The translations under genes and the position numbers were made by a program. Under the pieces are notes generated by a model. That model saw nothing but the letters and a program-made list of their open reading frames with translations. It was not told where the DNA came from and ran no database searches. From contig CM050449.1 of NCBI GenBank assembly GCA_027563935.2, positions 16,390,735 through 16,454,734 of the forward strand: DNA of 64,000 nucleotides. Reading direction: 5' to 3'. This document shows positions 39,592 to 51,825 of this stretch, piece by piece. The stretch is from Costus lasius (Eukaryota > Streptophyta > Magnoliopsida > Zingiberales > Costaceae). Each line of letters opens with the position of its first letter. Within the stretch, counting starts at the first letter, position 1.

Positions 39592-40335
39592 TCACAAGTG
39601 CAAATCTAGGCTCACGTTCTCCTTTGCACCTGGCATCAATTGGTGCACAAATTGGCTTCTGGGAGATGCAGAGGAAGTAGTAATTCTGCCACGATTATTA
39701 TCATTGTTGTTGTTAGCAATACTCGCATCCAAATTAACGCCTCTTCCAATGGTCACAGGCATCCCAGGACCGCCGCGCAACCCGACGCCGCTGCTGTGAA
39801 CCACCGCAGGGATCGCCCATAGGCCCGGCAGTGGGTTGCCTGTGATAGGCTGCGCCACCGATCCGAGGCCGCCGCGCCAAGTGGAGGGGTAGTGTAGGCC
39901 GCTGATGGCGGAGGAATCGAGCGAGAAGTGGGGCGGGCCGAAACGGTGCTGGTGGTAGTTGAAGATGCCGTATATGCCGGCCTGGCTGTGGTGCGCTGCG
40001 GTCGCCAGAGCCGCCGACTGGAGGTGCGCGCGCTTCGCGTGCTGGCGCTCACGCTTGTGCGCGTTCTGGTGCCCTCCGAGTGCCTGTGACGTGGGGAACT
40101 GGCGGCAGCAGTAGTGGCATTCGAACTTGCGCGTGGCCTCTGTGCCTCCTCCGCTGGTGGCGGCCGTGGTAATGGCGGCGGTGTCTTCGGCTGAAGTGGT
40201 GGGCTGGGGTGGGACTTCGATGCCGAAGAGGCGGATTCCGGCTGCCGCGGAGGAGAGTTTGGGAGCTGGGCGGATGAAGGGAAGCTGTGAGAAGGAATCT
40301 ACGTTCATCAAACCTCGCGCGTCTCTCTCGCCCAT
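39592..40335 (-). CDS. Single C2H2 zinc-finger transcription factor of GIS/ZFP8 type with EAR motif
   Basis: An intronless 247-aa frame. The start MGERDARGLMNVDSFSQLPF at 40335 matches the family N-terminus (VESFSQLPFIRPAP); an in-frame Met 17 codons upstream (40386) is less likely. The zinc finger is FECHYCCRQFPTSQALGGH followed by QNAHKRERQHAKR, with the plant-specific QALGGH. The C-terminus VSLDLHL is an LxLxL EAR repression motif that recruits TOPLESS-type co-repressors. Relatives in Arabidopsis (GIS, GIS2, ZFP8, ZFP6) link gibberellin and cytokinin signals to trichome and epidermal hair formation. Which paralogue this is cannot be decided. The coding sequence is GC-rich. No intron signals interrupt it. 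Confidence 0.92.
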   Translation of the reverse strand: MGERDARGLMNVDSFSQLPFIRPAPKLSSAAAGIRLFGIEVPPQPTTSAEDTAAITTAATSGGGTEATRKFECHYCCRQFPTSQALGGHQNAHKRERQHAKRAHLQSAALATAAHHSQAGIYGIFNYHQHRFGPPHFSLDSSAISGLHYPSTWRGGLGSVAQPITGNPLPGLWAIPAVVHSSGVGLRGGPGMPVTIGRGVNLDASIANNNNDNNRGRITTSSASPRSQFVHQLMPGAKENVSLDLHL

Positions 40336-43300
40336 CCGTAATTTAGCCTTTATATTTTTTTCCCGGAAGAAGCTATAGAAATACAACAGGAATCACCGGT
40401 AAAATATCTTTGATTCCTTGAACAATTATTTTTTTTTCTCACTCGGAGGAAGAGGATCGGGCGAAGAGGACATGAACTATGTCTAGAAATTCAGGCTTTG
40501 GAATTGAAGAAAAAAAATTGCAGGCCTCAGGTTGACAGCAGAGAGACAGGCATGTAATTTCCGCTTCTGCAATTCTCTTTCCAGCCCAAATAGTTCTTTA
40601 CAAGGCTCGCTTTAATTGTCTGCTTCTCTCTTGCGAATGAATGCTGCGTCCATCTCGATCTCCTCCTCCGATCGACCCCGTTCGTCTCTGAAGAGCTTGG
40701 TTAAGGTGTCTATTTAGCGATTGTTTGAGATAGAGGACGACCTGTCAGTGGCTGCAGGAGCCGTTTGCTGATGGTGATGAGGGTGTGGGCTGTCGCCTGT
40801 CAAATAATAGCAACCAAGTACTACTTCTTCAACACCTCCATCACCATATATCCACTACCTCTTTCTCTCCCAATCTTTTAAATATTAATGTTATTTTCTT
40901 TTGAGTTCTGTTTTCAATTAATTTCCTGCGACGATACATGTTTGTTTGATTTGGCTGCATGCATGAATGCGTCCACTGACCAACTTCCTCTCTCGATCCC
41001 TCCCTCCCTCCTTAGTCCTTCCCTAAATTGAATTACACGCATGCTCTTAGATTGTTTCTCTCTCTATGTCGCCCAGATATTTATTCTAGGCCAATCTAAG
41101 GCCTGACATATGGCGACTTCAGCCATGGCGCGATAGATTTAGAGTGAATTGCTGGACTGAGTACAATTATCTCCACAAATTCAGCTCACAATTCACAATT
41201 CAGATGCTACCCTAGCGAATACTCTAATGATTGAAGCGAGCCTTTAAAAAAGAAGGCTACTAAGAAGTAAACATCTCCTTCTATAATATTTATTCTCCTG
41301 CTTTGGCAGTAAATATTCCCTCTCAGAACTCATAATCGCATGCATTTCCTCTTTTTATCTGCACCCATTTACTCTCAGGCCAGCAACCTAGCTGGCTAGG
41401 TCCTTCAGTCTAGGGGACCTCATGCAAAGAAAAGCACCTGCATGTCTCTCAGAGGGTCCAGCAGAGTCATGTCCTCAAAACAAGCATTCATTAATTATTC
41501 AACGGACTGAATATTTCAAGCAAGATCTCACTTCAATTCTCCCCGTTTCGACTTCTTCACCTTAATTTGATCCAGTTAAGGCTGTTGGCGAGTTACGGGC
41601 CTCCATGCATGAAGGCCTCAGTAAGTTTCCGTTTGCCTTTTAAGCTAGCTTTGCTCTTCTCGTGCTGCAGTGCCGACACATGCAAACGTCGGCACTGAGG
41701 GCAGTACTTGGGCTGGGTTCACCCACTGAACTCGCACTCCAAAGAAGAGGATGCCATTGCGGCACGTTTAAACGTTAGTTCACTATTCAAAGACTTCGGT
41801 GGCCTTGTCGAGGCACGGATGGTGATAGGACTGCTGCAGGACGAAGGATTTATTGATCAAATGGACCACTTGAGATCTCAAACCCTAAGTTATAGATTTG
41901 AAAGGATTAAAACTTGATGTTTGTAAGAGAGATGGGAGTGATAGTTTTAGGGGCCCTCCTTTCTTTTTAAAACTCTATTTGGGTGGACTTGAACTGCAGC
42001 TATCATGGACGATGGCTGCTCATTTGCCTTTTGTTTTCTAGATGGTGTTTTTCTGCAATGTTTTGTGCCCCTCAGAGGTAACAGCACATGATGTGAATTC
42101 TGATTAGACTGTGAGAGGACACACTCACATGTGAAAAAGTTGGAAAAAAATTCTCCTCCGGGGGTTTGCAAGGGCCACTTTGATATCTTAAAGCTAGCCT
42201 GCTAGATTCTGTGTGGCTTTTACTTAATCATCCCAGTTAGATCAGATCATACATTCATCCTTTCAAGATTCTAGCTTTTGATGCAGCCAATCTGCAGATA
42301 TTGCTTCTTAATTCATCACGCCAGATAATTAAATTGATCATATAACATGAAAAAGTCAGGACGGGCATGATTGCAGACTGTTGAATGTAATTTTCTTTGA
42401 AGAAAAAGAAATAGGACAGAATTTTCCTGATGAAGCCGACAAGTTTTTTGACCTTTGTCAGCATATATATTTTGCCACAGATTTGTCCTACACAATTTGA
42501 TCAGACAAGTGAATTTACTATACCATCGACAGTCATTTTATCGTACTCCTGCCACTGTTTCCAGTTGACGAGGGTTGTCACTATATTATAAAAAAAAAGT
42601 GATGTTAGAGACTAAAACCAGGAGCAGCAGATAAAAAGAAAGTGAAAAATAAATTGATGAGGAAGTAAAACTTTTTGTTGTGCTTTTGGTGAAAGAAGAA
42701 CACACAAGTGCTCCACTGGGCACACAAACTTGGATTGAAGCTGAAAATTCAGTGGAGCAGATACAAGAGCATACTTGAGCTGAAAACCTTTTTCTTTGTT
42801 GCAATTGGGAATTAGGGTTTCTTGTCCCCCTCTCCTGTACTGTGCTGTGGCATTAACCATATCACTAGTTCTCCCTCAGCTGAGTGCATGCAGCAGAAAC
42901 AAAAGGAACGTAGCTGGAAAGGTGAAGCATGAAAGTTGCAAGTAATAAAAGCAGGTTACCCGCAGGATTGTGCAAGTCATTTGAAGAGTCGCTGCTGTCC
43001 AGCTTAAAATTTTCCACAAGTGTTGGCATCTTCTTGGTACGGAGAAAAATATGGATCCGTCCTTGTCACGCCCCTCAATCAAAAGATGTGATCGCTTTCA
43101 TGGGCAACTTTTTGATGGTCCGGTCGAACCGCATCATTCATGGCGCCGATGGAGACGCCATGGCTGCCACGCTAGGACGTCAACAGGACACGATGAGCCA
43201 ACAACAGCCACATGAATTAATGTGGGGGGATCAATTATTGATTAAACATTGCTCCCTTTTTCTTCTTCTTCTTCTTCATGATTGAAGAAAGCTCTACTCA

Positions 43301-45399
43301 TGAGTAACTTTGTTTTCTTATAAATCCAAAAACTTTCAAGCATTGGAAATTTCATACTGGTTGTGAAGATATACTTGTTGTTATGTCATATCCTTTGAAC
43401 TTTTCTTGGGCATCTATTGACCAAGTACCTGACATAAGCTATTGTTTCAATCTAAAAGTCATATTCTCTCTATGGCATATTCCTCACCAAGTCCAAGATA
43501 AGTTACTTCTTCCTCTTGGTCATGTGGAATAAGATGCCTTCAACAATATCCAAATGTCATTTTATTAAAAAAAAAACTCGGAAGTAAAGTAATCTCTCCA
43601 ACCGAATCTTAATAGTTTTTTAGTATGACTATTTTGGTTCTCTATTTGTGAGCTTTAAATCTATTAAATGCTTCAAGACCCTCTAATTTCTCCTTTAGGA
43701 AGTAGACTAATGCTTTATTAAAAAGTTAAATTGAAATATATTTTTATAATAAGAAGATTGAGAAATTAATTCATAGTTATTAGTGTGGATGAGCTTGAGA
43801 AGTATCTTTGTATAACAAGTTGACTATTTTAGAAAGCTCTTTTTGGTGGCTTGGCAATAATACACTTGAGAGAAATGATCTTGAATACTGAATGCATACT
43901 ATAGCTTGAGCTATCAAAGTTGACATGCCAAGAAACTAATGATTTTAAACATTTAGCATAAACATACTTTTCCAATTGGTTGCATATACTTAGAATTATC
44001 ATATTAGGAAAAAAAAAGGAGTAAATATTGGAAATGAAATGTTGATTCCCTTGTTTATAGTGAATGAGATTTTCATCATTAATTCTCATCTATATATTTT
44101 TTTAAAATCTTTAAAAATGTATGCCAATGAGTTATCTTTTTCAACTTACACGAATATGTTATTATACCCACACATATAATTGCTTGTCTCTATTATCTGA
44201 AGTACCAAAGATCTTGATAATATCCTGCACATTTCTTTTATGCTAATAATAGAAGCTTTATTGTACTTGTTCTCATTCTCTTCCACTGTGACCTCAACCA
44301 CTCTACCGCTACTAAGGTTTCTATGTCCTCATAAGTTGTCCTCAAGTGATATCTTGTTTTGAAGATATTGTTCAATTTTTTTTTTTGAGAGAACTCTTTG
44401 AATTTATTAATGGCCATACTTTCTAGATCAATTACTTTTGTTATTGGCAAAGTAAATGTATCAAAATTTCCAACCAATGAACTCCGGCAAATAAAATGGC
44501 ATGGAGGAGGAGGTATCAATTGCAAATTGCAAATGCTTAAATGTTTACTCCCTTCACTCTTCAGCAAGCAGGCAAAGGTCACATGGGCCGAGGGGTACCA
44601 AATTAAAGGACACCTACCCCCACCTTGGGACCAAATGTACGTATTCCAAGCTGTTTCGTTCAATCTTTGTCATTCAATCAGCAGAGGTCGGACAATGTAA
44701 TGAATTTTAATTCTAGCCACCGTAACAGTTGAAGCTCTGCTTGCTCCTAAACTCCGCTTCTCTTGGAGCCTCATATTATAATTCTGTTTCATTATTGCCT
44801 CTCCTCCGGTGTCGATTTCACTGGTCGCAGCGCCTCTTAGCGCACCCACAACTGGGCAGCTCTGTTCCTTCATCTTCACTATGAGAGCCATCGTCACAAC
44901 TGGGCAGCTCAGTTCAGGTCTGAGCCGCTTCCAGTTTCCTGTTCGCAGGATTGTAGCTCTTCGTTTATAGAAGACAAATACTAGCAAATATCTCTTACAA
45001 ACTCGCTGTTAAAAAGATGTTAACAAGTGATCAGCTATTGAACTTCAATCCCTTTCCCTTAGTTGAAGCCATATCTTGTTTCCTTGCAGGTTTGGCAGCT
45101 CTACTTGTTTCTTCTATTCGATTCTATTCTTGAGATTCACCTCTTCTCAAGTTGAATCCAATTATATATGACAAAAAACTTCTCGAGTACAAGTTCAAGT
45201 TTAAAGGTTATTTGTCTGCAATTACACCTAGTAGTTATAGACATTGTTGAGATACATTAATAATTCTAGCCAAAAATCCCACTTATATGCTAGATTTGAC
45301 ATTTTTACCTGAAATTTATTGAGCTTCTTGTGTTCCAAGACGCACATTGTGCAACTAACAAAAAAATTTTTTGGAAACGTTCTTGCGTTGTACACAAAT
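40336..45399. other. Gene-poor region upstream of the zinc-finger gene
   Basis: 40336-41100 should contain the zinc-finger gene's promoter and leader, with pyrimidine-rich tracts (TCCCTCCCTCC near 41000). A perfect 10-bp stem-loop lies at 41668-41697. TGTCACGCCCC at about 43066 resembles an LTR end but has no partner. 43300-44360 is AT-rich and has the look of decayed retroelement. No gene is supported. Confidence 0.4.
41668..41697. repeat. Perfect 10-bp stem-loop
   Basis: CAGTGCCGAC (41668-41677) and GTCGGCACTG (41688-41697) are exact complements separated by ACATGCAAAC. The short arm is too small for a plant miRNA precursor as seen here; it may be an end of a decayed element. Confidence 0.7.
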
Positions 45400-45582
45400 T
45401 TAGCCCTCCGACGCAACAAGCAATAGAGTGGCAACTGGTCTACTGCAGATAGAGTCGTAGAAGGATTGAATCACTCTTGTCATCCTCAGACACATAGTCA
45501 GTATGAGGAACAGATATGCTGTAAAGATGACTTCAATAATCAAGAACTTAACTAGATTTATAAAGAGATCTTCGGATGTCAT
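45400..45582 (-). CDS. Possible 60-aa single-pass membrane protein with a spliced leader
   Basis: The minus-strand frame starts MTSEDLFINLVKFLIIEVIF at 45582 and has one hydrophobic segment (about residues 8-32) followed by a short basic tail (LRMTRVIQSFYDS). The ATG sits 5 nt behind a good splice acceptor (ATGTAG at about 45588), and a leader-like region lies 600-800 bp upstream (46150-46400), so a gene with an intron in its 5' UTR is plausible. The MxxEDLxI start recalls a plant family of small uncharacterised membrane proteins, but this is from memory and the match is weak. It could be a chance frame. Confidence 0.35.
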   Translation of the reverse strand: MTSEDLFINLVKFLIIEVIFTAYLFLILTMCLRMTRVIQSFYDSICSRPVATLLLVASEG

Positions 45583-46149
45583 TGCAACTACATTAGTCAA
45601 TCAGAACCATATGAACACAGAACTACCATGAAGTTGATAGAAATAAAGGCTTGAGTAAACGAGGCTCCCTAAATAACAACAGATTCATTGGGTGTAATTA
45701 ACCAATTTTCAGCAGCAAAGATCGAGCGACTGATCCAAACAGCTTCGATACAGCTGATAGCAGTTAATTGGGGAAAAACATAACATAACTAGTTCAGAAA
45801 GAAAAAAATTTCAAAACAAAAATCGCTATCAGAGTAACTATGACAAAAGCTTCATGCGGATATAATTCCATAGCTTTTAGGAGTTATTCATCATCTAGTG
45901 CCAAAAGACATGCACGAACAATAACGAAGAAGAAAAATGTAATCCATATTCGCACATAGATCAAACACCACATCATCCAGGGGACGATATCACAAATATA
46001 AAAGAATGAACTCTACCAAATGAGAATGCCTTTATCCTATATAAGCAAGTATAACAGATCAGGCAAAAACCTCTTGACAAAGTTTGAATTAGTTATAAAA
46101 AAATCAAATATAGAAACACCTCATTCTCATATGAATGACAATATCCTCT

Positions 46150-46400
46150 CAAGAGAGAAGAAAACAAATGGATGAAAATAAAGCGAGACAAGTTCAATCT
46201 ATGCGAAACCACCGAACAGAGAAGGAAAAGTTGAACACAGAGAGTTGATGAGAATCGATTAGATCGAAAGCTTCATTTGCGAATTACGGAGAACTGATCA
46301 CGGCGGGGGGAGATTGATTCGCCGCACTACTGCCTCCGTATCAAACCCTAACCCCTCGATAGAAAGAGCACAATATATTGTGGTAGAGCGCTTGTTTTTG
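46150..46400 (-). promoter_or_regulatory. Leader/promoter-like region with a telo-box
   Basis: On the minus strand, GGGGTTAGGGTTTGATACGG (complement near 46336-46355) contains AAACCCTAA, a telo-box common in promoters of housekeeping plant genes. It is followed by a GC-rich then pyrimidine-rich stretch resembling a first non-coding exon. It would serve the small minus-strand frame at 45582-45400 or a gene I do not recognise. Confidence 0.35.
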
Positions 46401-47329
46401 CGGAAAACCCACCATAGTTACTTAATTTTGGATAATTGTAAATAAACACCTAAACAGTATTTTGTTATCATTTTAGCCCTTAAAGGATGCTGGTTTCCAT
46501 GTGATAATTGCAAAACAAAAAAAAAATCTTCATTGCAATAAGAATTATAAGATTGTCTTTTTTAAAATTATAATAAATCGATACTTTATAATTTCTGTGT
46601 TAAAATTGAACACATTACTTAATTTGATCCAAAAAATACTAGAAATAAAATGCTCAAATTATTTAATTCGGACAAAGATTAGATGTGCTAAAAAATTACA
46701 TTAACTAATACAAATTAGACTATTTCAAATTGCCACGACAGCTTTTCCACCTTGATTTTTATTTTCTAAAAATTATTATAATAAATAGTTTTATCTTTTA
46801 CCAATTAAAATTAAATTATGACTTTATGCATGTTTGACCTTAATTGGTCAGAAATATAGATTAATTGGTGAAAAAATATTGACCAATTGACTTATTGAGT
46901 AAAGGTAAGCAAGAGAGTTGTCGAAAACAAATCTTGAGATACAAAGGGGTTTTGAATTCTATAGCATATAGAATTAATATGAAAGTATTAGTTCAACTAA
47001 TAAAAGATTTTAGTTGTTAATAACAAGACTTTTAAGCGCAATTCTAATTTCTTAACTTTACTTGTCTATATAAAAAAATAATATATTAGAAAAAAAATAA
47101 CTGAAAAAAAAAATTAAACTTAATCATCACAACAATATAAGTAATCAGCTTACAATCTAGTCTAACTTAAGAAATAGATTAAAAAATAATTTTTTTTTCT
47201 CGTAGGGCCTAAATCTTACAATCTAGGCCTGTGGCTATATCTTCCCTCAAGGCACTTCTTAAGAGATTTTCAAAAGACTAAATACTAAACCCTAAAACCT
47301 AAATTATGAAAGATTACGGATCTCCATGC
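46401..47329. other. AT-rich intergenic stretch
   Basis: High A+T, many homopolymer runs, no supported gene. Nothing further is seen. Confidence 0.4.
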
Positions 47330-47775
47330 ATATAGTTGACCACTTTGCTAGGCACTTGGGTACCATTGATGAGGAAAGAGAAGCTGTGGCCTTCCATCAG
47401 CCTCTTCCTTCCATCTCCGACTCCAACAGAGATTAAAACAAAAGATAAGAAGAGAACTTTAACAAAGGTTTCAGAAAACTAAAAGCCAGTGAGTAGTTGT
47501 AAATTGCAGACGGCGAGGAATACAAAATGAGGTCATGTACATATTGGCCTGAGAAGCACCTCTTGTCTTCCGAAGGAAAGACAAACATAGTCTGTGTCAG
47601 GATACGAGATTCGACATGCATCATATCAGTCAACCCTGTAGAATTGTGGTGTTCACAGGGAAAAAGATGAATCTACTGTATAGTCGTCAAGGTCCAGAGG
47701 CATGAGATGCAAGGATTGTAGAGAAATAATGGCCTCAGCAACTCTTTTTTCACTAAGAAAAAGGGAAATCAGATG
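47330..47775 (-). pseudogene. Exon-like remnants of an unidentified gene
   Basis: Three short minus-strand stretches read like protein-coding exons: about 47770-47680 (RVAEAIISLQSLHLMPLDLD), 47633-47500 (SRILTQTMFVFPSEDKRCF) and 47420-47330 (RLMEGHSFSFLINGTQVPSK). Splice-like signals occur (TTCTTAG before the first), but I cannot join them into one frame, and no start or stop context is evident. I do not recognise the family. They may be a captured or decayed gene fragment, or chance. Confidence 0.25.
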
Positions 47776-48181
47776 GGGCATGGTTGTCTTATATGATGGC
47801 AAATGTAAGCTAATCCACTTTCCCCATAAGCATTTTACATATCCCTATGAGACATACCTGAATTTGTATCAATCAACACTAATTATAAGAGGCAAAGAAG
47901 AAAAAGACGCCAACTAGAAGAACTCACAAATTATTCAGCTGAAAGGAACGAGATTTTGGAAAGAACAAATGATATTAGAACTTTAGACAATTCTATTATA
48001 AAATCTTGCTTTTGAGAAGTTAAGGTTAGGATAGAGATATCGGGAATCACTAATCATAGGGTAAAAAGTTTTTGGAGCTCAAACTTAGACAAGAAGGCAT
48101 GGTTTAAAAAATTGGTAAACTTGTTGATACAATATACTATCAAACTACGTGCGCACATAAATCATTGGTATCATGTGTCCA

Positions 48182-48221
48182 TATAGATTAGTATTTACTA
48201 GTATAGATTAGTATTTACTAG
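48182..48221 (+). repeat. Two perfect 20-bp tandem copies
   Basis: TATAGATTAGTATTTACTAG occurs twice back to back. Intergenic. Confidence 0.9.
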
Positions 48222-48849
48222 TATGCACCACTATGACAATAGAACGATACATCGATACAAATCAGTGCTTAAAACCTTGAATTAGAAAAAGACTAAAATA
48301 TATTCCTCTTGAGAGATAGGTATTCTAGTGATCCGGAAGCTAGGACTAGATTTAAGGAGGCAGAGGCAACATATTATAATTTGAAATTTTATGGATATTC
48401 ACAATCAATGGATGTTCGTAGAGAACTAATAAACCAAGAGCCATGGTAAGTGCGATGCCCTTCTGCATGCTTGAGTAGGCAATATGCACTGATTTCAAAC
48501 AAATTCAATATGCTGTGATATAGACTTGGGCATGAAGCTAGGCGGAGTGCCAACATAGGCACGTTATGACCTAAGCCCAATTGTGCCAAGTCAGGTGGAG
48601 TACGCTATGACATGAACTTGGGTATAGTAGATTGGATGGAGCATCTGTGTGTATGGCATGTTATGACATGAAACTGTCTGTATTGAGTTGGGTAGAGTGA
48701 TGAGATTGTATGGATGTTTTTTGTGCCCTAGAGTTTGGCCATTGCCTGAATGGTTTCAGATGGGCATGACTTGCAAGTTCACTAGTAGTGCGGTATTGTA
48801 TGGGCTTATGTGAGTAGTGCTTTGAGATGGATGCATCGATAAGCTACAT

Positions 48850-48877
<28 letters not shown>
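48850..48877 (+). repeat. (GA)n microsatellite
   Basis: About 14 GA units, uninterrupted, in intergenic DNA. Confidence 0.95.
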
Positions 48878-48880
<3 letters not shown>

Positions 48881-50484
48881 CAACATTCCTCCTCTTGGTG
48901 GCTGGCGGCACTACAACATTGAGCAAGGATAGAGGAGAGCTCAATATAACATAACCAAACTGAAAATCAATTCATTAGTTGCTACAAGAAATAATACAAA
49001 GAGATTACATATATTTATAGAATAAAACATGTATCTAAAAATAACCTATACTATTTTCTAAATATTATTAACCTCACATTTTTATGACTTAAGATTGGGC
49101 TTAGTCAATTAGATTAAATCAGATCGTGTTTACTATCTTTAACACTTCTTCTCTGACAGGAACGAATGGAGTGCACTCAAGTGAGGCATCAAGCAGAGCT
49201 CTTATGGTGTGCTTGGCTATAGAGAGGTGGTGAGGGAGAGCTCTGATGTAAGCTTGACCTTACATGACAAGTGTTTGCTTGAGCTATGCAAACTCGACCT
49301 TGCGAGTGTGTGGGTTGTGACCTCGACCCTATGTGGTTGAGCAAGAGAGTAGAGAGTGGTGTTGTAAGACAAGATGATCATTTGCTTCCAATCTTGTTCA
49401 ACGAGAGGAAGGTAGAGGCTAAGCGTCGAGAGTCGAGAAGAGTTTAGCTTATCAGTTGCAATCGAGCTGCGCTCCCCTTGGCAAAAATGTAGTTGAGGGA
49501 AAAAGATAGTGAGGGTAAGCAACAATAGTGAATTGACACAAGAATGGTGGGATTTAGACCAACTGAAATACTAAAGTAGAAGAGAGAGAACAGAGAATTT
49601 GAACTCTGATCTTTAGATAATCAAAAGAGAGCAACCAAAGATAGTCTATTGGAGGAGTATTAAAAGGAGGGGAATGTTACGTAGAATTAGAAATAGCAAA
49701 GGATAAGCAAATATCATTGTGTTGGGACTCAATGACTAAGGAATTAGTGGAAAAGGAAAAAAAAAATATTTAGGTTCAATAGCCACGATGATTACTTGTT
49801 TACCTAAAGAAAATAGGAAGGGATAAGCTCTGAACATCAGCAAGAAAGTAGAAGGCAAAGAGAAGAATTATTTGCTAGAATCAAAGCTAAAGTAAAGAAT
49901 GTATACTTTGTGTATGCTTTTATAATTGTAATGTATAGTTAATTATTTAAAAATATTCTATTTTTATTTAATTATAAAAAAATATACTTTGTGGACTGCT
50001 ATGTGAATCTATACTACAACTTACCGTTATATTCAAATATCATCATCACCATTGTTATCTTCCTATTTATCTATTTTATAATAAATTATTTATTTTTATT
50101 ATTTAAAAATTATTATCTGTGTCATGCTCTTCATAAGTGAACTATGTTAATGTATGCCATAAACACCAATGATTAAATAAATATGTATTTTTATCATGTT
50201 CATATTTATATTTTTAATAAAAGTATTGGCCTCGTGATATTTCTTTGATATTTATGTAATATAAGTAATTATAATAATAGTTCTAAAATTATATGATTAT
50301 TTTTAAATATCTTTAATTAAATATTATTGTGAATTCAAACAACAAGAATACACTGTGACTAGTATATATGTAGTGACTAATGATAATGAGTAGTTATAAT
50401 ATGAGATATCTGAGTCAAATGCACATTACATAACATTGTAATGCACAGACTCACTATGCAATTCTTATACTTGAGGTCATTATA

Positions 50485-50660
50485 GATTCCTATATATCTA
50501 CTTATATACTTTGATGTAGTCAAATATCACTTGAAATTGGATGATCATAAAGGCTTAACACAAATCATGAAAGATTCCTATATAACTAGTTACATATTTT
50601 GATGTAGTCAAATATCACTTCAAATTGGGTGACCATAAAGGCTTAACACAAATCATGAAG
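50485..50660 (+). repeat. Two-copy tandem duplication, 88-bp period
   Basis: GATTCCTATATA ... TTTGATGTAGTCAAATATCA ... GGCTTAACACAAATCATGAA is present at 50485 and again at 50573 with about nine in ten bases identical. Non-coding. Confidence 0.9.
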
Positions 50661-51237
50661 AGGAATGTGAACGATGAAGATAGATTTTGTCCCTCCTATA
50701 TAACATAAGTGGTGGTATCTTAGGCCTTTTGATTAACTAAGACTAAATTCGATTTTCATACTCAAATGAATCAATATAAGATAATAGGTTGTATTCTTTT
50801 ATATTAGTCTACTAGGCATTTTTATATGTATAGTATGATGTGTTCCATATTTTATGGTCAATCTAAATAATAAGAACAAAGATATTAAACTACATAGAAG
50901 AATTATCATATAAAGGTTATGTTGGATCTCAAAATTCCTATAACTCAGTGAAGTGTTGCTAGGCACCACATCTATGTGAAATGTTATAATGGATTATAAT
51001 ATTACTATTAAGGTCATAAGAACCCAATGGGCGATACAATTAAATCAAATTATAAATTTTTTATGACTAGTATTGTTAAGTGACATGATGATGATGATGA
51101 TATTAAGTAGCAATTTATCTTGGTTTCAAACCATAGAAAATGACAATTTGCTTTTACATAGTTGAATTAAATTGTTTAATTTGAAACTCGAACCCAATCA
51201 ACATGTCACATGTGGAAACATGGACTTATAAACCTGA

Positions 51238-51264
51238 TTTTTTTTTTTTTTTTTTTTTTTTTTT
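51238..51264 (+). repeat. Poly(T) tract, 27 bp
   Basis: An uninterrupted T run. It could be the poly(A) tail of a retroposed element on the minus strand, but no matching target duplication was found. Confidence 0.9.
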
Positions 51265-51825
51265 GCATGGATATGGCATCCAATTTTAGCAAAAGGATGA
51301 CATACGTAAATCGTACCACTTTCTCCTCTTCTTTGTTGGATTGTCACACTTCTATATGTAAGACAAGCATAAGATAGCCTCTAATTCTAGACTCTAGCAC
51401 TAGAAAGTAATCAAAGAGATTCATTTAATCGTGTGTGAATATAATGCAGGTGAGACTTCTATGTGCCCTTGCGTTCAATCTTGTGATGCTTCAAAGATAC
51501 AAATTTTGAAGTACTAATTGGTTTCTTGTGCATGCAACCTTGGTGGAGTGCTAGCAATAAGAATGAAGTGATCCATCCATACGAAATGGACTAATCTAGT
51601 TTTGTGCCTTCATCCAAAGGAACTTCAGAAATTTTATAGCTTCTGGGCCAAAAATTATTAAAATAGTGTTTCTTAATGAAAAGGTGCAAGAAAAAAAAAT
51701 TAAAAAAAATAGAAGCTGTGAAGGCTAAAAAGTGAAGCTTTTCCAACTGTTTTCTAAAAAGCTAGCTTCAGCTCTCAATGCCACTTGATTTACTTGAATA
51801 AATATAAATAAATAATATATATATA

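Larger units (their letters stand above)
47776..51825. other. Repeat-rich intergenic stretch
   Basis: No gene is supported. On the minus strand, 49145-48900 resembles a Copia-type LTR (starting TGTTAAAGATAGTAAACACG and containing TATAAATATATG), but the second end and target duplication were not found. Short repeats within it are listed separately. Confidence 0.35.

Noticed and set aside
43060..43285. TGTCACGCCCC start considered as another LTR
   Set aside because: No matching second end or target duplication was found nearby.
44238..44663. 141-aa minus-strand frame
   Set aside because: No recognisable domain, no splice or start context, and it overlaps likely retroelement debris.
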